A stretch of 64,000 nt of DNA, taken from assembly GCF_002192415.1 (NCBI RefSeq), contig NZ_CP021780.1, positions 2,542,001 through 2,606,000 of the forward strand, in the 5' to 3' direction. Under the pieces are notes generated by a model that did not search any database, was not told the origin of the DNA, and worked only from the letters and a program-made list of their open reading frames with translations. Positions within the stretch are counted from its first letter, which is position 1, and every line of letters begins with the position of its first letter. Of this stretch, positions 51,119-59,987 are shown piece after piece. The position numbers and the translations under genes are program-made. This DNA is from Paenibacillus donghaensis (GTDB lineage: Bacteria > Bacillota > Bacilli > Paenibacillales > Paenibacillaceae).

Positions 51119-51988
51119 TTGAGCATTAATAAATATGAGGTTTTTCTGAAGGTTGTTGAGCTGGGCAGTCTGACCAGAGCCGCTGATGTGCTAGGGTTCA
51201 CGCAATCCGGCATCAGCCATACGATCAGCAGTCTGGAGATGGAGTTCGGGTTCACGCTGCTCATCCGCAACCGTTCCGGCGTCAAGCTGACCGTCAACGG
51301 AGAGCAGGTGCTGCACCCGATCCGGGAGATTCTGAAATGGAATGAGCAGCTGAAGCAGGAGGTCGCCGATATCCACGGGCTGGAGGTGGGGACGATCACT
51401 ATCGGCACGTTCACCAGTGTATCTGTGCATTGGCTGCCCGATATGATCAAGCAATTCCGCAAGGAGTATCCTTATATTGAGTTCAAGCTGATGGAGGGCG
51501 GTTACCTAGAGATTGAGCAATGGCTGGAGGCGGGAGTGATTGACTGCGGGTTCATCTCGCTGCCTACCCGGGAGAAGTTCGAGGTCATTCCGCTCAAAAA
51601 AGACCGCATGCTGGCCATCGTCGCCAAGGATCATCCACTCAGCAGCGCCCCGCATTTCCCGCTGGCCCAGCTTGCCCACGAGGACTTCATCATGCCGAAG
51701 ACCGGCTCGGATTATGATGTAAGGCGCGTGCTGGAGAAGGCGCGGATCAAGCCGAACATTAAATTCTCCGCAGGGGACGACTATGCCATCATCGCGATGG
51801 TTGAGAAGGGGCTGGGCATCAGCATCCTGCCGGAGCTGGTGCTGGCGCGCCAGAACCATCAGGTAGTGATGCTGGAGCTGGAGGAGCGTAGCTTCCGGTC
51901 GCTTGGCATCGCCGTCCATTCCATGAAACATGCCTCCCCGGCCGCGAAGCGGTTTCTGAAGCATGTGGAGGGATGGAGGGGGGCCTGA
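51119..51988 (+). CDS. LysR-family regulator
   Basis: The 289-aa protein has the LysR N-terminal helix-turn-helix (LGSLTRAADVLGFTQSGISH, TISSLEMEFGFTLLIRN) and a periplasmic-binding-protein-like effector domain from about residue 90. TTG at 51119 with GGGGGAG upstream gives the usual start just before the helix-turn-helix; the frame opens at 51080 but that would add 13 residues. It is divergent from the EamA exporter and probably activates it in response to the exported compound. Confidence 0.9.
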   Translation: MSINKYEVFLKVVELGSLTRAADVLGFTQSGISHTISSLEMEFGFTLLIRNRSGVKLTVNGEQVLHPIREILKWNEQLKQEVADIHGLEVGTITIGTFTSVSVHWLPDMIKQFRKEYPYIEFKLMEGGYLEIEQWLEAGVIDCGFISLPTREKFEVIPLKKDRMLAIVAKDHPLSSAPHFPLAQLAHEDFIMPKTGSDYDVRRVLEKARIKPNIKFSAGDDYAIIAMVEKGLGISILPELVLARQNHQVVMLELEERSFRSLGIAVHSMKHASPAAKRFLKHVEGWRGA

Positions 51989-52029
51989 TCATTTAGGGTG
52001 ATTTTATAATATGTTAGCTTGCAGTTATA

Positions 52030-52043
52030 CTATTCGAGAATAG
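52030..52043. promoter_or_regulatory. 14-bp palindrome before the second HxlR gene
   Basis: CTATTCGAGAATAG is a perfect palindrome placed directly after a TATACT -10-like hexamer (52026-52031), 25 bp before the HxlR start codon. Autoregulation is likely. Confidence 0.5.
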
Positions 52044-52067
52044 ACATAGAGGAAGGTGGGCGGGACA

Positions 52068-52448
52068 ATGACACAACCCGAGAAGATTTACAACACGGCC
52101 GTAGAAGCTACACTGGAGGTCATTGGCGGAAAGTGGAAACCGGTCATTCTGTTTCATCTTACCTTTGGCAAGAAACGCAATAGTGAGTTCAAGACCCTGA
52201 TCCCGGCCATTACGCAAAAAGTGTTGACACAGCAACTGCGTGAGCTTGAAGAGGAAGGAATTATCCTGCGAATATCTTACAATCAGGTACCACCAAAGGT
52301 GGAATACGAATTAACCGATTACGGGATGAGCCTCAAAGACCTCCTGCACCATATGTGCCGTTGGGGAGAAGGCCATATGGAGCGGAAGTATGAGGGAAAG
52401 GCTGTTGTACGGGCCAATGACCCGCTTGAATCTGTGAATCATACATGA
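52068..52448 (+). CDS. HxlR-family regulator
   Basis: The 126-aa protein has the HxlR core: VEATLEVIGGKWKPVILFHL, the recognition helix region FKTLIPAITQKVLTQQLREL, and the wing VEYELTDYGMSLKDLLHHM. It lacks the N-terminal Cys seen in the other HxlR protein at 33733. ATG at 52068 with a purine-rich GGTGGGCGGGA upstream; the frame opens at 52056. Convergent with a PRISE-type SDR gene whose stop is only 17 bp away; the two may be functionally linked, although HxlR targets are more often divergent. Confidence 0.88.
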   Translation: MTQPEKIYNTAVEATLEVIGGKWKPVILFHLTFGKKRNSEFKTLIPAITQKVLTQQLRELEEEGIILRISYNQVPPKVEYELTDYGMSLKDLLHHMCRWGEGHMERKYEGKAVVRANDPLESVNHT

Positions 52449-52465
52449 GCAGGCCGTCTATTCAG

Positions 52466-53536
52466 TTACGGAATTAATTTACGTCTGCGGAAATCATCGA
52501 AGATGTCCACAAACATTTGCTGTGTATCGATGTATTCGTGGAAGCCGAATCGTCGGGCCTTGGAGCCATCCGCGAAGAAGTCGTAATTCCAGCCAAACAC
52601 GAAATCTCCAAAGGCCCAGGAGGAGACTTCACTGTATGAATGCTCTGCAAGTCCATGTTGCCGAACCATCGTATTCCACAGTTCTTCCTTGTCAGCCATC
52701 ACAAGATCGAGGGACATGGGCAGCGGCGGCGCGGTCTCCAGTCCGAAATACTTGGCAATTGCCGGCCACAGCTCATTCCAGCGGAATAAATCCCCATTCG
52801 TAATATTAAAAGCCTGATTCGCACATCGCTCGTCGGTGGCTGCCCAAACTGTGGCCTTGGCCAGGAGTCCTGCATCCGTCATCTCCAGCAGGCTGTCGTA
52901 AGCGCCCGGTTTACCCGGAAAACGCAGCGGCAAGCCAAGCTGCTTGGAGATGGAAGCATAAATTGCAATGACCATAGCCAAATTCATCGGATTGCCAAGC
53001 GAGAAGCCGCAGACGACAGAAGGTCGAAGCGCTGACCAGGTCCAGGTGTTGTCTTGTTGCCGCGTCTCAAGGTAATTCTGTTGATCAACATTAAACTCGG
53101 GTGGCATGTGATGGGCATCTGTCTCACGGGCGGGTGTCTTGAACGGCCCCAGATGAGCACCATATACCTTGTAGCCTTGCATCAGACTGATATGCTGCAG
53201 CCGGGTGGCAACAGGTTCAATCGCTTCCACCACATTCACCAGTATGGCCAGATTGGGTGGAACCAGCTCTGCCCAGGTTGGCCGATCCTGATAAGCGGCA
53301 TAGAAGATATGGGTCACTTCGGTCAATCCGCTTAATTTCCGGAGAGTGGATTCCTTGTCGAGCAGGTCAACTGATACATAGCGGACACGGTCTGTCTGCT
53401 CCCCTCCGCGGCGGGAGAGTCCGATCACTTCCCAATCGCTCAGCGTTGTCAGATATTCGATCAGATTACGGCCGATGACACCATTTGCGCCTACAACCAA
53501 AGCGACTTTGTGTGCTGCCAGAGAGTTCGTATTCAT
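52466..53536 (-). CDS. Atypical SDR of the PRISE (progesterone 5-beta-reductase-like) type
   Basis: The 356-aa minus-strand protein has a Rossmann start KVALVVGANGVIGRNLIEYL and GLSRRG, then THIFYAAY and HISLMQGYKVYGAHLGPF, NYLETRQQ, and SALRPSVVCGFSLGN. The LMQGYKVYGAH and FNVDQQNYLE segments are the hallmarks of the SDR75 (PRISE) group, which reduces enones such as progesterone or 8-oxogeranial in plants; bacterial members have unknown substrates. AAGGAGCTG lies before the ATG at 53536. A likely detoxification reductase, by inference. Confidence 0.85.
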   Translation of the reverse strand: MNTNSLAAHKVALVVGANGVIGRNLIEYLTTLSDWEVIGLSRRGGEQTDRVRYVSVDLLDKESTLRKLSGLTEVTHIFYAAYQDRPTWAELVPPNLAILVNVVEAIEPVATRLQHISLMQGYKVYGAHLGPFKTPARETDAHHMPPEFNVDQQNYLETRQQDNTWTWSALRPSVVCGFSLGNPMNLAMVIAIYASISKQLGLPLRFPGKPGAYDSLLEMTDAGLLAKATVWAATDERCANQAFNITNGDLFRWNELWPAIAKYFGLETAPPLPMSLDLVMADKEELWNTMVRQHGLAEHSYSEVSSWAFGDFVFGWNYDFFADGSKARRFGFHEYIDTQQMFVDIFDDFRRRKLIP

Positions 53537-53736
53537 ATGGGTTCAGCTCCTTCTATTCTGTATTGTGTCGCCCTGTTAGTATGGCGGAAGGAGCGGGTGG
53601 TTGAGAAGTACGCACTTTGAGGTGCTATAAGCACTTTAATGTAATGTAAGGAATGTTGAGCTCCGTAATAACCCAAGAAATACAGCTGCAGCAGCCGCTT
53701 AAGAAAATAGGCTAATCAGGAAGGGGGCTGAAATCT

Positions 53737-53880
53737 ATGATTCATGTGAACAATGATCAAACGCTGAGCGAAGCGAAACTTTTGTTGAAATATAATGCAG
53801 AAACGGATACCGTCTCTTTCAGAGGACTGCGAAGCCGTTTCTGCTTGACGGAATGCATGTGGGGCGGGTGTAGGCTCTGA
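53737..53880 (+). CDS. 47-codon hypothetical frame
   Basis: ATG at 53737 with AAGGGGG 8-15 nt upstream opens a 47-codon frame (HVNNDQTLSEAKLLLKYNAE, then DTVSFRGLRSRFCLTECMW). It contains the inverted repeat GCAGAAACGG...CCGTTTCTGC at 53800-53843. It is not a family I know, and the tail looks out of frame. Possibly the remnant of a gene preceding the GNAT fragment. Weakly supported. Confidence 0.25.
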   Translation: MIHVNNDQTLSEAKLLLKYNAETDTVSFRGLRSRFCLTECMWGGCRL

Positions 53881-53881
53881 A

Positions 53882-54040
53882 ATGGTGCGGCAACTTAGCC
53901 GACTTAATAAGGGGGCAACCCTTACAGCAGAAACCGATCAGGAGGCTGTGGGTTACTACCGGAAGAACGGGTTCTTGGTCATGTGCCTGGGCGAGAAGTA
54001 TCCGGGGACCGAACGGTTCGAGTGTGTGCTAATGATTTAG
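53882..54040 (+). pseudogene. C-terminal remnant of a GNAT acetyltransferase
   Basis: The frame from the ATG at 53882 reads QLSRLNKGATLTAETDQEAV, then GYYRKNGFLVMCLGEKYPGT and ERFECVLMI before TAG. The AETDQEAVGYYRKNGF segment is the beta5-alpha4 part of GNAT proteins, where an (E/T)D-x-EAVxFY(R/E)K-GF motif is typical. The acetyl-CoA-binding motif A, normally upstream, is lost. The end of the frame coincides with the start of an inverted dispersed repeat, which may supply the stop. Confidence 0.65.
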
Positions 54041-54205
54041 TTGCGATACTGCATCTAAATAGCTGTTTTTGTTGAATTTGGAGGAAATAAGTGCAAAAGA
54101 GCATCTAATTTCAGCGTTTGAGCGAAATAGGCTTGATTTACTCGAAATTAGTTGCAAATTCGCACTTAAACGACCGATGACTCACGATTCGGCTGAATAT
54201 AGTTG
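54040..54205 (-). repeat. Four-hairpin dispersed repeat, copy 3 (inverted and interrupted)
   Basis: In inverse orientation, this stretch contains the same units as copies 1 and 2 (for example GTTTAAGTGCGAATTTGCAA followed by CTAATTTCGAGTAAATCAAG on the minus strand, nearly identical to copy 2). The first unit is split: its outer part continues at 54639-54665 (TTTCGCATTTATTTGCTC) beyond the 425-bp element. The repeat is therefore older than the element. Confidence 0.75.
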
Positions 54206-54213
54206 CAGTATCG

Positions 54214-54638
54214 GTTACTACTTAGGACCCTGCGAGGGTATAGAGGGTTACTCGAGAAGGTTAGGGGATCGCGCTACCTTAACCCAAACCCTCCCCCACC
54301 CGAACTTCAGGTAACCTACGTCCTAACGGACCGTATAGCTTCTATTTCCTCATTTCTGCGCTGGTTTGGAATGTAACGGACCGCATAGCCTCTATATCGG
54401 AAAAACAGGCCCTAACTAGTGGGTTTCGGCTTGAATAGGGGCTCCTGAGTCCGTTAGACCTGCAAAACAGCCTTTTTACAGCAAATAGAGGCTCCTGAGT
54501 CCGTTAGTAGTCTGAAAGTTAAGCGCTGGTTACTGGCAACGGCCTTCATTTGTTATGCTTAGCCTCCTTGTCGCGCGGTGTGGTATGACAGGCTCGGACG
54601 AGTAACACAAGGAACACAAGGGGGTTCTAAGTAGTAAC
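54214..54638 (-). mobile_element. 425-bp TIR element (MITE-like), copy 2, nested in the hairpin repeat
   Basis: Ends GTTACTACTTAGGACCC and GGGTTCTAAGTAGTAAC are inverted repeats differing at one base. Flanks CAGTATCG (54206-54213) and CAGTTTCG (54639-54646) form an 8-bp duplication with one difference; in uninterrupted repeat copy 2 the same place reads (inverted) GTTGCAGTTTCGCATTT, which shows the insertion site directly. The interior is the inverted version of copy 1 at 40475-40899 and exactly the same length. No transposase inside. Confidence 0.85.
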
Positions 54639-54738
54639 CAGTTTCGCATTTATTTGCTCTCAGAGTTCCAAACCAAATGCTAAATTCTCATAATATAAGA
54701 TGTGAAAAAGCATTGACCTGTGCTGTGCTTCGTGAGAG

Positions 54739-54756
54739 AATGTACGCGTGTACATT
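54739..54756. promoter_or_regulatory. Operator-like dyad in the LacI gene promoter
   Basis: AATGTAC-GCGT-GTACATT is a perfect 7-bp inverted repeat. Just upstream is TTGACC (54713), and a GAGAAT -10-like hexamer overlaps the dyad, so the LacI-family protein encoded 43 bp downstream could repress itself. Confidence 0.55.
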
Positions 54757-54798
54757 AAGCGGATATTACGCTTACAGAAGTGATGAAAAAGGAAGTGT

Positions 54799-55865
54799 GT
54801 GCCTATCGCCAGTCGAAAAGAGGTGGCCGACGCTGCGGGCGTATCGGAAGCAACCGTCTCACGGGTGCTGAACAATGTGGGCCCGCTGAAGGAAAGCACC
54901 AAGCTTAAGGTGCTGGAGGTAGCGCAACGTCTGGGTTATACCCCAGCTCGCTTGCCCGCAGCTTTGCCCGCAAGCGGAGCGGGAATCTGGGCGTGGTCAT
55001 GCCCCATCTGCCCAAAGCCCGCCTATTCTCTGCGTATTATTTCTCGGAAATCTTAAGCGGAATCGGCAGCAAAGCACGGGAAGAGGGCTACGACCTGCTG
55101 ATGCTGTTCCGTGATGCCGATGAACCCATGGACTACTCCGCCTTGTTCCGCACGCGCAAGATTGACGCCTGTATTGTACTGGGAGCCAAGGAAGAGGCCG
55201 GTGAGCTGGCCGCACTGCGGCAGATGAAGGCGGAGGGACATCCTTACTGCCTAATCAATCAGAACTTCACAGGCGAGGAATTCCATGAAGTGGACGCCGA
55301 TCATGTGGAAGGCAGCCGCCAGGCTGTGAAACATCTGCTGGAGCAAGGCCACCGGCGCATCGCCTTCCTCAATGGGCCTGCTGAATATTCGAACAGCCGT
55401 GACCGTCTGTGCGGTTACCGCAGCGCGCTGGAAGAAGCAGGCCTTGAGCCTGATCCTGCGCTGTTGCTGGCCGGCAACTTCAGCCGCAGAAGCGGCGTAG
55501 CGGCCGCGGCACAGCTGGCCCCGCGGCTTGCCTCGATCGATGCGGTATTGACCGCCAATGACCGGATGGCGATCGGGCTGCAGCAAGGTCTGCGCGAGCT
55601 TGGTGTTCAGCCGGAGCAGCTGCCTGCCATCGTTGGCTACGATGATTCGGAGGCCGCAGAACTAACGACTCCTGCGCTGAGTAGTGTGCGTGTCCCTTTT
55701 TTTCAGCTGGGAGAGATTGCCGCAAGCCGGGTGCTGGAGCTTCCGCCTAGCGGGGAAGCGGCGGCAGAGACACCGCTGATCAGGGTCAAGCTGCCTGCTG
55801 AGCTGGTGGTTCGTGCCTCTTCACTGAGGGCGGCGGCGCAGGTTCACCCAGACCAAAGTCAATAG
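54799..55865 (+). pseudogene. LacI-family regulator, broken by a frameshift
   Basis: Frame 1 (GTG at 54799) encodes the LacI DNA-binding domain ASRKEVADAAGVSEATVSRV and LGYTP, then loses the frame. Frame 2 restarts within a few codons as LARSFARKRSGNLGVVMPHL and continues with a complete sugar-binding domain to 55865 (FLNGPAEYSNSRDRLCGYRS, TANDRMAIG, VGYDDSEAAELTTPALSSV). A C4 tract at 54941-54944 should be C5 to keep the frame (TPSSLARSF). As with the MFS gene, this is either a sequencing error or a real disruption. It heads a sugar-catabolism operon. Confidence 0.88.
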
Positions 55866-55894
55866 AAACCAACACAACCCTGAGGAGGAATAGG

Positions 55895-57055
55895 ATGAAG
55901 CAGCTACGCATCGGAATGATCGGCTACAAATTTATGGGCAAGGCCCACAGCAACGCTTACCGCAGTCTGCCTATGTTTTTCCCGAAGTCGCTGAAGCCCG
56001 AGATGTCTGTGCTATGTGGCAGGAATGGGGAAGCCGTCCGTGAGGCGGCGCGGGTCATGGGCTGGGCGGAGAGCGAGACCGATTGGCGGCGGCTGGTAGA
56101 GCGTGAGGATATCGACCTTATTGACATCAACGCGCCGAGTAATGCCCACAAGGAAATTGCACTGGCTGCCGCGAAGGCGGGCAAGCATATTTTCTGCGAG
56201 AAACCGCTGGCGCTTACCCTCGAAGATTCCCGTGAAATGCTGCAGGCTGCGGAAACGGCCGGTGTGGCACATATGGTCGGCTTCAACTACCGTTTCTCTC
56301 CGGCGGTAAGATTGGCGAAGAAGCTGGTAGACAGTGGACGTCTGGGGCAGATTTATCATTTCCGTGCCTGGTTTCTGCAGGACTGGATTCTGGACCCGGA
56401 GTTCCCGCTGGTCTGGAGGTTGCAGAAGGAGATTGCCGGTTCAGGCTCGCATGGGGATCTTGGGGCGCATCTGATTGATCTGGCTCATTATCTGGTTGGA
56501 GGGATCAAGGAAGTCATCGGCATGAGCGAGACCTTCATCAAGGAACGTCCGCTGGCGGCCGAGATGACCGGACTTAGCGCCACAGGCGACAAGAATGCAC
56601 CCAAGGGACAAGTTACTGTGGATGATGCCACATTGTTTCTGGCCCGTTTTGACAATGGCGCGCTGGGCAGCTTCGAGGCTACCCGATTTGCGGCTGGCCA
56701 CCGCTCGACTAATTCTTTTGAGATTAATGGAAGTCTTGGCAGTGTGAAGTTCGATTTCGAACGAATGAATGAGCTGGAGGTGTATCTGACCCGGGATGAT
56801 GAGGATGTGCAAGGGTTCCGCCGGGTGCTGGCGACTGATCCTGCCCATGACTATGCGGAGGCCTGGTGGCCGCCGGGACATACGATTGGTTTCGAGCACA
56901 CTTTCATTCATGAAATGCTGGAGCTGAGTCAGGCGTTGGAGGAAGGACGGCAACCGCAGCCGAATTTCCGGGATGGCGTGAATTGCCAGGCGGTGCTGGA
57001 AGCCGTAGAACGTTCGGTGGCGGAGCGGCGCTGGGTGACTATATCCGAGATGTGA
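55895..57055 (+). CDS. Gfo/Idh/MocA-family oxidoreductase (first)
   Basis: The 386-aa protein has an N-terminal NAD-binding domain (IGMIGYKFMGKAHSNAYRSL), the conserved dihydrolysine motif CEKPLALTLEDSREML, and the C-terminal beta-sheet domain with GSHGDLGAHLIDLAHYLVG, in which Asp/His residues of the active site lie. Such enzymes oxidise sugars or sugar derivatives. ATG at 55895 with GAGGAGG upstream, 29 bp after lacI. Forms an operon with thuA and a second Gfo/Idh/MocA gene, indicating use of a keto-sugar route. Confidence 0.9.
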   Translation: MKQLRIGMIGYKFMGKAHSNAYRSLPMFFPKSLKPEMSVLCGRNGEAVREAARVMGWAESETDWRRLVEREDIDLIDINAPSNAHKEIALAAAKAGKHIFCEKPLALTLEDSREMLQAAETAGVAHMVGFNYRFSPAVRLAKKLVDSGRLGQIYHFRAWFLQDWILDPEFPLVWRLQKEIAGSGSHGDLGAHLIDLAHYLVGGIKEVIGMSETFIKERPLAAEMTGLSATGDKNAPKGQVTVDDATLFLARFDNGALGSFEATRFAAGHRSTNSFEINGSLGSVKFDFERMNELEVYLTRDDEDVQGFRRVLATDPAHDYAEAWWPPGHTIGFEHTFIHEMLELSQALEEGRQPQPNFRDGVNCQAVLEAVERSVAERRWVTISEM

Positions 57056-57080
57056 AAATTCTAACTAAGGGGTGCTGACG

Positions 57081-57812
57081 TTGAAAAAAGCATTAATCGT
57101 ATGGGGCGGCTGGGATGGACATGAGCCGGAGCAGGTAGCCGCCATTTTTGCGGAGATGCTGCGTGAAGCGCAGTTTGAAGTGGAGGTCTCGACTACGCTT
57201 GCGGTGTTTGACGATGCCGACAAGCTCATGGGCCTGGACCTGATTGTGCCGGTCTGGACAATGGGTGAAATTGCAAGAGAGCGGGTCGACAACATCTCCG
57301 CGGCAGTGCAGAACGGAACCGGCCTGGCGGGCTGCCATGGCGGGATGTGTGATGCCTTCCGCAAGAATACGGACTGGGCGTTCATGACTGGAGGACAATG
57401 GGTGGCCCATCCTGGCAATGACGGCGTGAAGTACACGGTCCACATCCCGGAGAGTACCCATCCGCTGGTTGCAGGTCTGGAGGATTTCGAAGTGACTACC
57501 GAGCATTATTATCTGCATGTCGACCCTGCGGTGGAAGTGCTGGCGACGACCCGCTTCCCGCTGGTCGACGGTCCGCACCGGCTGAACAAACCGGTAGATA
57601 TGCCGGTAGTCTGGACCAAGCACTGGGGCGTAGGCCGGGTCTATTATCATTCGCTAGGCCATCATGCCGACATTGTGGCCCTGCCGCAGGTTAAGGAAAT
57701 GCTGCGCCGTGGACTGCTGTGGGCTGCCGAGGGCAAGGCAGAAGCGCAGAATCTTATAGGGAAAGAACCCGTAAATGGAAACAGCTACAGTGGCATGGCA
57801 GACAGTCAATAA
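57081..57812 (+). CDS. ThuA-domain protein
   Basis: The 243-aa protein is a trehalose-utilisation ThuA-like protein with a class I glutamine-amidotransferase-like fold: KKALIVWGGWDGHEPEQVAA at the start, GLAGCHGGMCDAFR in the middle (the nucleophile-elbow-like Cys-His-Gly region) and KHWGVGRVYYHSLGHHADI near the end. ThuA proteins participate in 3-keto-disaccharide metabolism with Gfo/Idh/MocA dehydrogenases. TTG at 57081 with AAGGGG upstream is preferred over the GTG at 57072. Lies between the two oxidoreductase genes. Confidence 0.88.
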   Translation: MKKALIVWGGWDGHEPEQVAAIFAEMLREAQFEVEVSTTLAVFDDADKLMGLDLIVPVWTMGEIARERVDNISAAVQNGTGLAGCHGGMCDAFRKNTDWAFMTGGQWVAHPGNDGVKYTVHIPESTHPLVAGLEDFEVTTEHYYLHVDPAVEVLATTRFPLVDGPHRLNKPVDMPVVWTKHWGVGRVYYHSLGHHADIVALPQVKEMLRRGLLWAAEGKAEAQNLIGKEPVNGNSYSGMADSQ

Positions 57813-57833
57813 AACTCCGGGAGCGATCAACCA

Positions 57834-58937
57834 ATGGATAAAGTGAAGGTTGGCATTATCGGCTGCGGCAAAATCAGCAGCATTTATATGGAAAACTGCC
57901 AGAAGTTTGAACTGCTGGACCTGGTAGCGTGTGCAGACATGGACTTGGCGAGAGCCGCAGTGCAGGCGGAGAAATATCAGATCCCGCTAGTGTATACAAC
58001 GCAGCAGCTGCTGGATGATCCGCAGATTGAACTGGTGATCAATCTGACCATTCCATCTGCCCATGCAGAAGTCAGTCTGAAGGCCATCGCAGCAGGCAAA
58101 CATGTGTATGTGGAGAAGCCGCTCGCTGTCACCCGGGAAGAAGGGCTGGAGATGCTTGCCGCGGCAAGGGCCAAGGGGGTGCTTCTAGGCAGCGCACCGG
58201 AGACTTTCTTCGGTGCAGGCATACAGACCGTGCTGAAGCTGCTGGCTGACGGAGTGATCGGCAAGCCGGTGGCGGCCTCCTCATTCATGCTGGCGCGGGG
58301 ACATGAGCATTGGCATCCTGACCCGGAATTCTATTATGCTGCCGGAGGCGGTCCGATGTTCGACATGGGACCTTATTATCTGACGGCGCTGGTACAGCTG
58401 CTCGGTCCGATCCGCACAGTAACGGGCATGACTGGCACCGCGCTGCAGGAAAGAACGATAACCAGCGAGAAAAAAGCAGGGCAGAAGATTCCGGTCAGCA
58501 TTCCCACGCATGTAGCCGGAACATTGCAATTCCAAAGCGGTGTGATCGCTACGATGATCACCAGCTTCGATATTTTCGGGGGCAGTGATCTGCCGCCGAT
58601 CGAGATCTACGGGACGGAAGGGACGGTGCAGGTCCCTGATCCGAACACGTTCGGCGGGACGGTGCGATACCGCCTGACCGGAGAACAGGAATGGACCGAG
58701 CAGCCGCTGCTGCCGGGGTATGAAGAGAATACGCGCGGCATCGGTCCGGCAGACATGGCGAGCGCCATCCGCAGCGGACGCGCCCACCGGGCGAGTGGAG
58801 ACATGGCCTATCACGTGCTGGAAGCGATGTGGGCGTTCCATGATTCCTCTGATGCTAAACATTTCTATGAAATGAAGAGTACATGCACGCCGCCCGCGCC
58901 GCTGCCGCAAGGCTTGGCCCCTTACGTATTGGACTAA
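57834..58937 (+). CDS. Gfo/Idh/MocA-family oxidoreductase (second)
   Basis: The 367-aa protein has the NAD-binding start VKVGIIGCGKISSIYMENCQ, EKPLAVTREEGLEML and the C-terminal GGGPMFDMGPYYLTALVQLL, as in dehydrogenases such as ThuB-like enzymes. It is only weakly similar to the first copy at 55895, so they are likely to act on different substrates of one pathway. Start ATG at 57834 follows a GGGAG. It ends the lacI-Gfo-thuA-Gfo gene set; no sugar ABC transporter is adjacent in this window. Confidence 0.9.
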   Translation: MDKVKVGIIGCGKISSIYMENCQKFELLDLVACADMDLARAAVQAEKYQIPLVYTTQQLLDDPQIELVINLTIPSAHAEVSLKAIAAGKHVYVEKPLAVTREEGLEMLAAARAKGVLLGSAPETFFGAGIQTVLKLLADGVIGKPVAASSFMLARGHEHWHPDPEFYYAAGGGPMFDMGPYYLTALVQLLGPIRTVTGMTGTALQERTITSEKKAGQKIPVSIPTHVAGTLQFQSGVIATMITSFDIFGGSDLPPIEIYGTEGTVQVPDPNTFGGTVRYRLTGEQEWTEQPLLPGYEENTRGIGPADMASAIRSGRAHRASGDMAYHVLEAMWAFHDSSDAKHFYEMKSTCTPPAPLPQGLAPYVLD

Positions 58938-58994
58938 TGCAACATCTGGCGTCCACAGCGCGTTTAGTAGTTAAACAGCTGAGGATGTGAATAT

Positions 58995-59819
58995 ATGCCA
59001 AACATGAAACGATATTGGCTCGGAATATCCGCAGCGGCTTTGATTCTGGGCGGCTGCACGGATAAGGAAGGGGCCGAGAATGCTAAGCCGGAGCCTACGC
59101 CCGCGCAAACCATGGCGGCTGAGCTTGCTGCGGATTCTCCCGTGGCCAAGAATGGAAACAGCGAAACGGTTAAGGTAAAATATCCGGGGAATGTAACAGG
59201 GATTCGAGGTTTGCTAAAGGCTGAAGAGATTCCGAACGGTGACCTGTACCTGCAGGATGACAAGCTGCACGTTAATATTGTCGGCTTGACCGATGAGGTG
59301 GAGCAGCGCTTTGCAGAGAAATTTACCGCAGGCAGCTATACCCTGCATGACGTGAAATACACTCATCAGGAATTAGAGGCGGCCCAGAAGCTTATTGTGC
59401 ACGAACAACTTCACGAGAAGCTGAATCTCTATGGGACTGGCATTGATGTCATCGGCAACCGGCTAACTGTCACTGTGCCGGACGACAGTGCAGCGGCAGC
59501 CAAGCTTGAGCTGGAGAAGCGGGTGGACCCGGGAATGCTGGAATACAGCATTATAGAGCTGGGCGAACCTCATGTCACGGGAGAAATTATTGAGATGGAA
59601 GCCGGAGAGAAACCGCGTATGCTGATTCTGGAACCCGGGCAGGAGGAGCCTACCTACTGGTTCTCGATCAGCGGCAAATCTGAGCTGTATGATACCGCCG
59701 GTGAAACGATAAGCTTCAAGAGCCTTAAGGTGGGACAGAAGGTAGACCTGTGGAGCACCGGAACGGTACATGATTCGCTGCCTGCACAAGCTTCCCTGCG
59801 GCGGCTGGAGCTTAAATAG
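58995..59819 (+). CDS. Putative lipoprotein, 274 aa
   Basis: Signal peptide with lipobox: KRYWLGISAAALILGGC, where the LGGC cysteine would be lipidated. A linker rich in Pro, Glu and Ala follows (about 25-45), then two domains of about 75 residues (about 60-150 and 160-270) without recognised motifs. ATG at 58995 is used, with GAGG 10 nt upstream; the ATG at 59004 is also possible. Not linked to the operon before it in function that I can see. Family not recognised. Confidence 0.78.
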   Translation: MPNMKRYWLGISAAALILGGCTDKEGAENAKPEPTPAQTMAAELAADSPVAKNGNSETVKVKYPGNVTGIRGLLKAEEIPNGDLYLQDDKLHVNIVGLTDEVEQRFAEKFTAGSYTLHDVKYTHQELEAAQKLIVHEQLHEKLNLYGTGIDVIGNRLTVTVPDDSAAAAKLELEKRVDPGMLEYSIIELGEPHVTGEIIEMEAGEKPRMLILEPGQEEPTYWFSISGKSELYDTAGETISFKSLKVGQKVDLWSTGTVHDSLPAQASLRRLELK

Positions 59820-59900
59820 AGATGCCCTGCACATCAGGATTTTCAGGCAACTGTACTCCCCATTCTTAAGTTCATAATATAATGGAACGTTATTTATCAG

Positions 59901-59938
59901 ACCAGCAGGTCTTCCTAAATGGAGGTTGCTGGTTTTTT
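59901..59938 (+). terminator. Terminator after lipoprotein gene
   Basis: ACCAGCAGGTCTTCC and GGAGGTTGCTGGT form an imperfect stem over a 5-nt loop, followed by six T residues. Confidence 0.8.
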
Positions 59939-59987
59939 GTTGCCATGTTGTGAGGTGAAACTAATGTATAGTTAACTGGTTGGAATA

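Noticed and set aside
54069..54314. 81-codon frame across the hairpin repeat and the 425-bp element
   Set aside because: Crosses the insertion junction; composed of repeat sequence.
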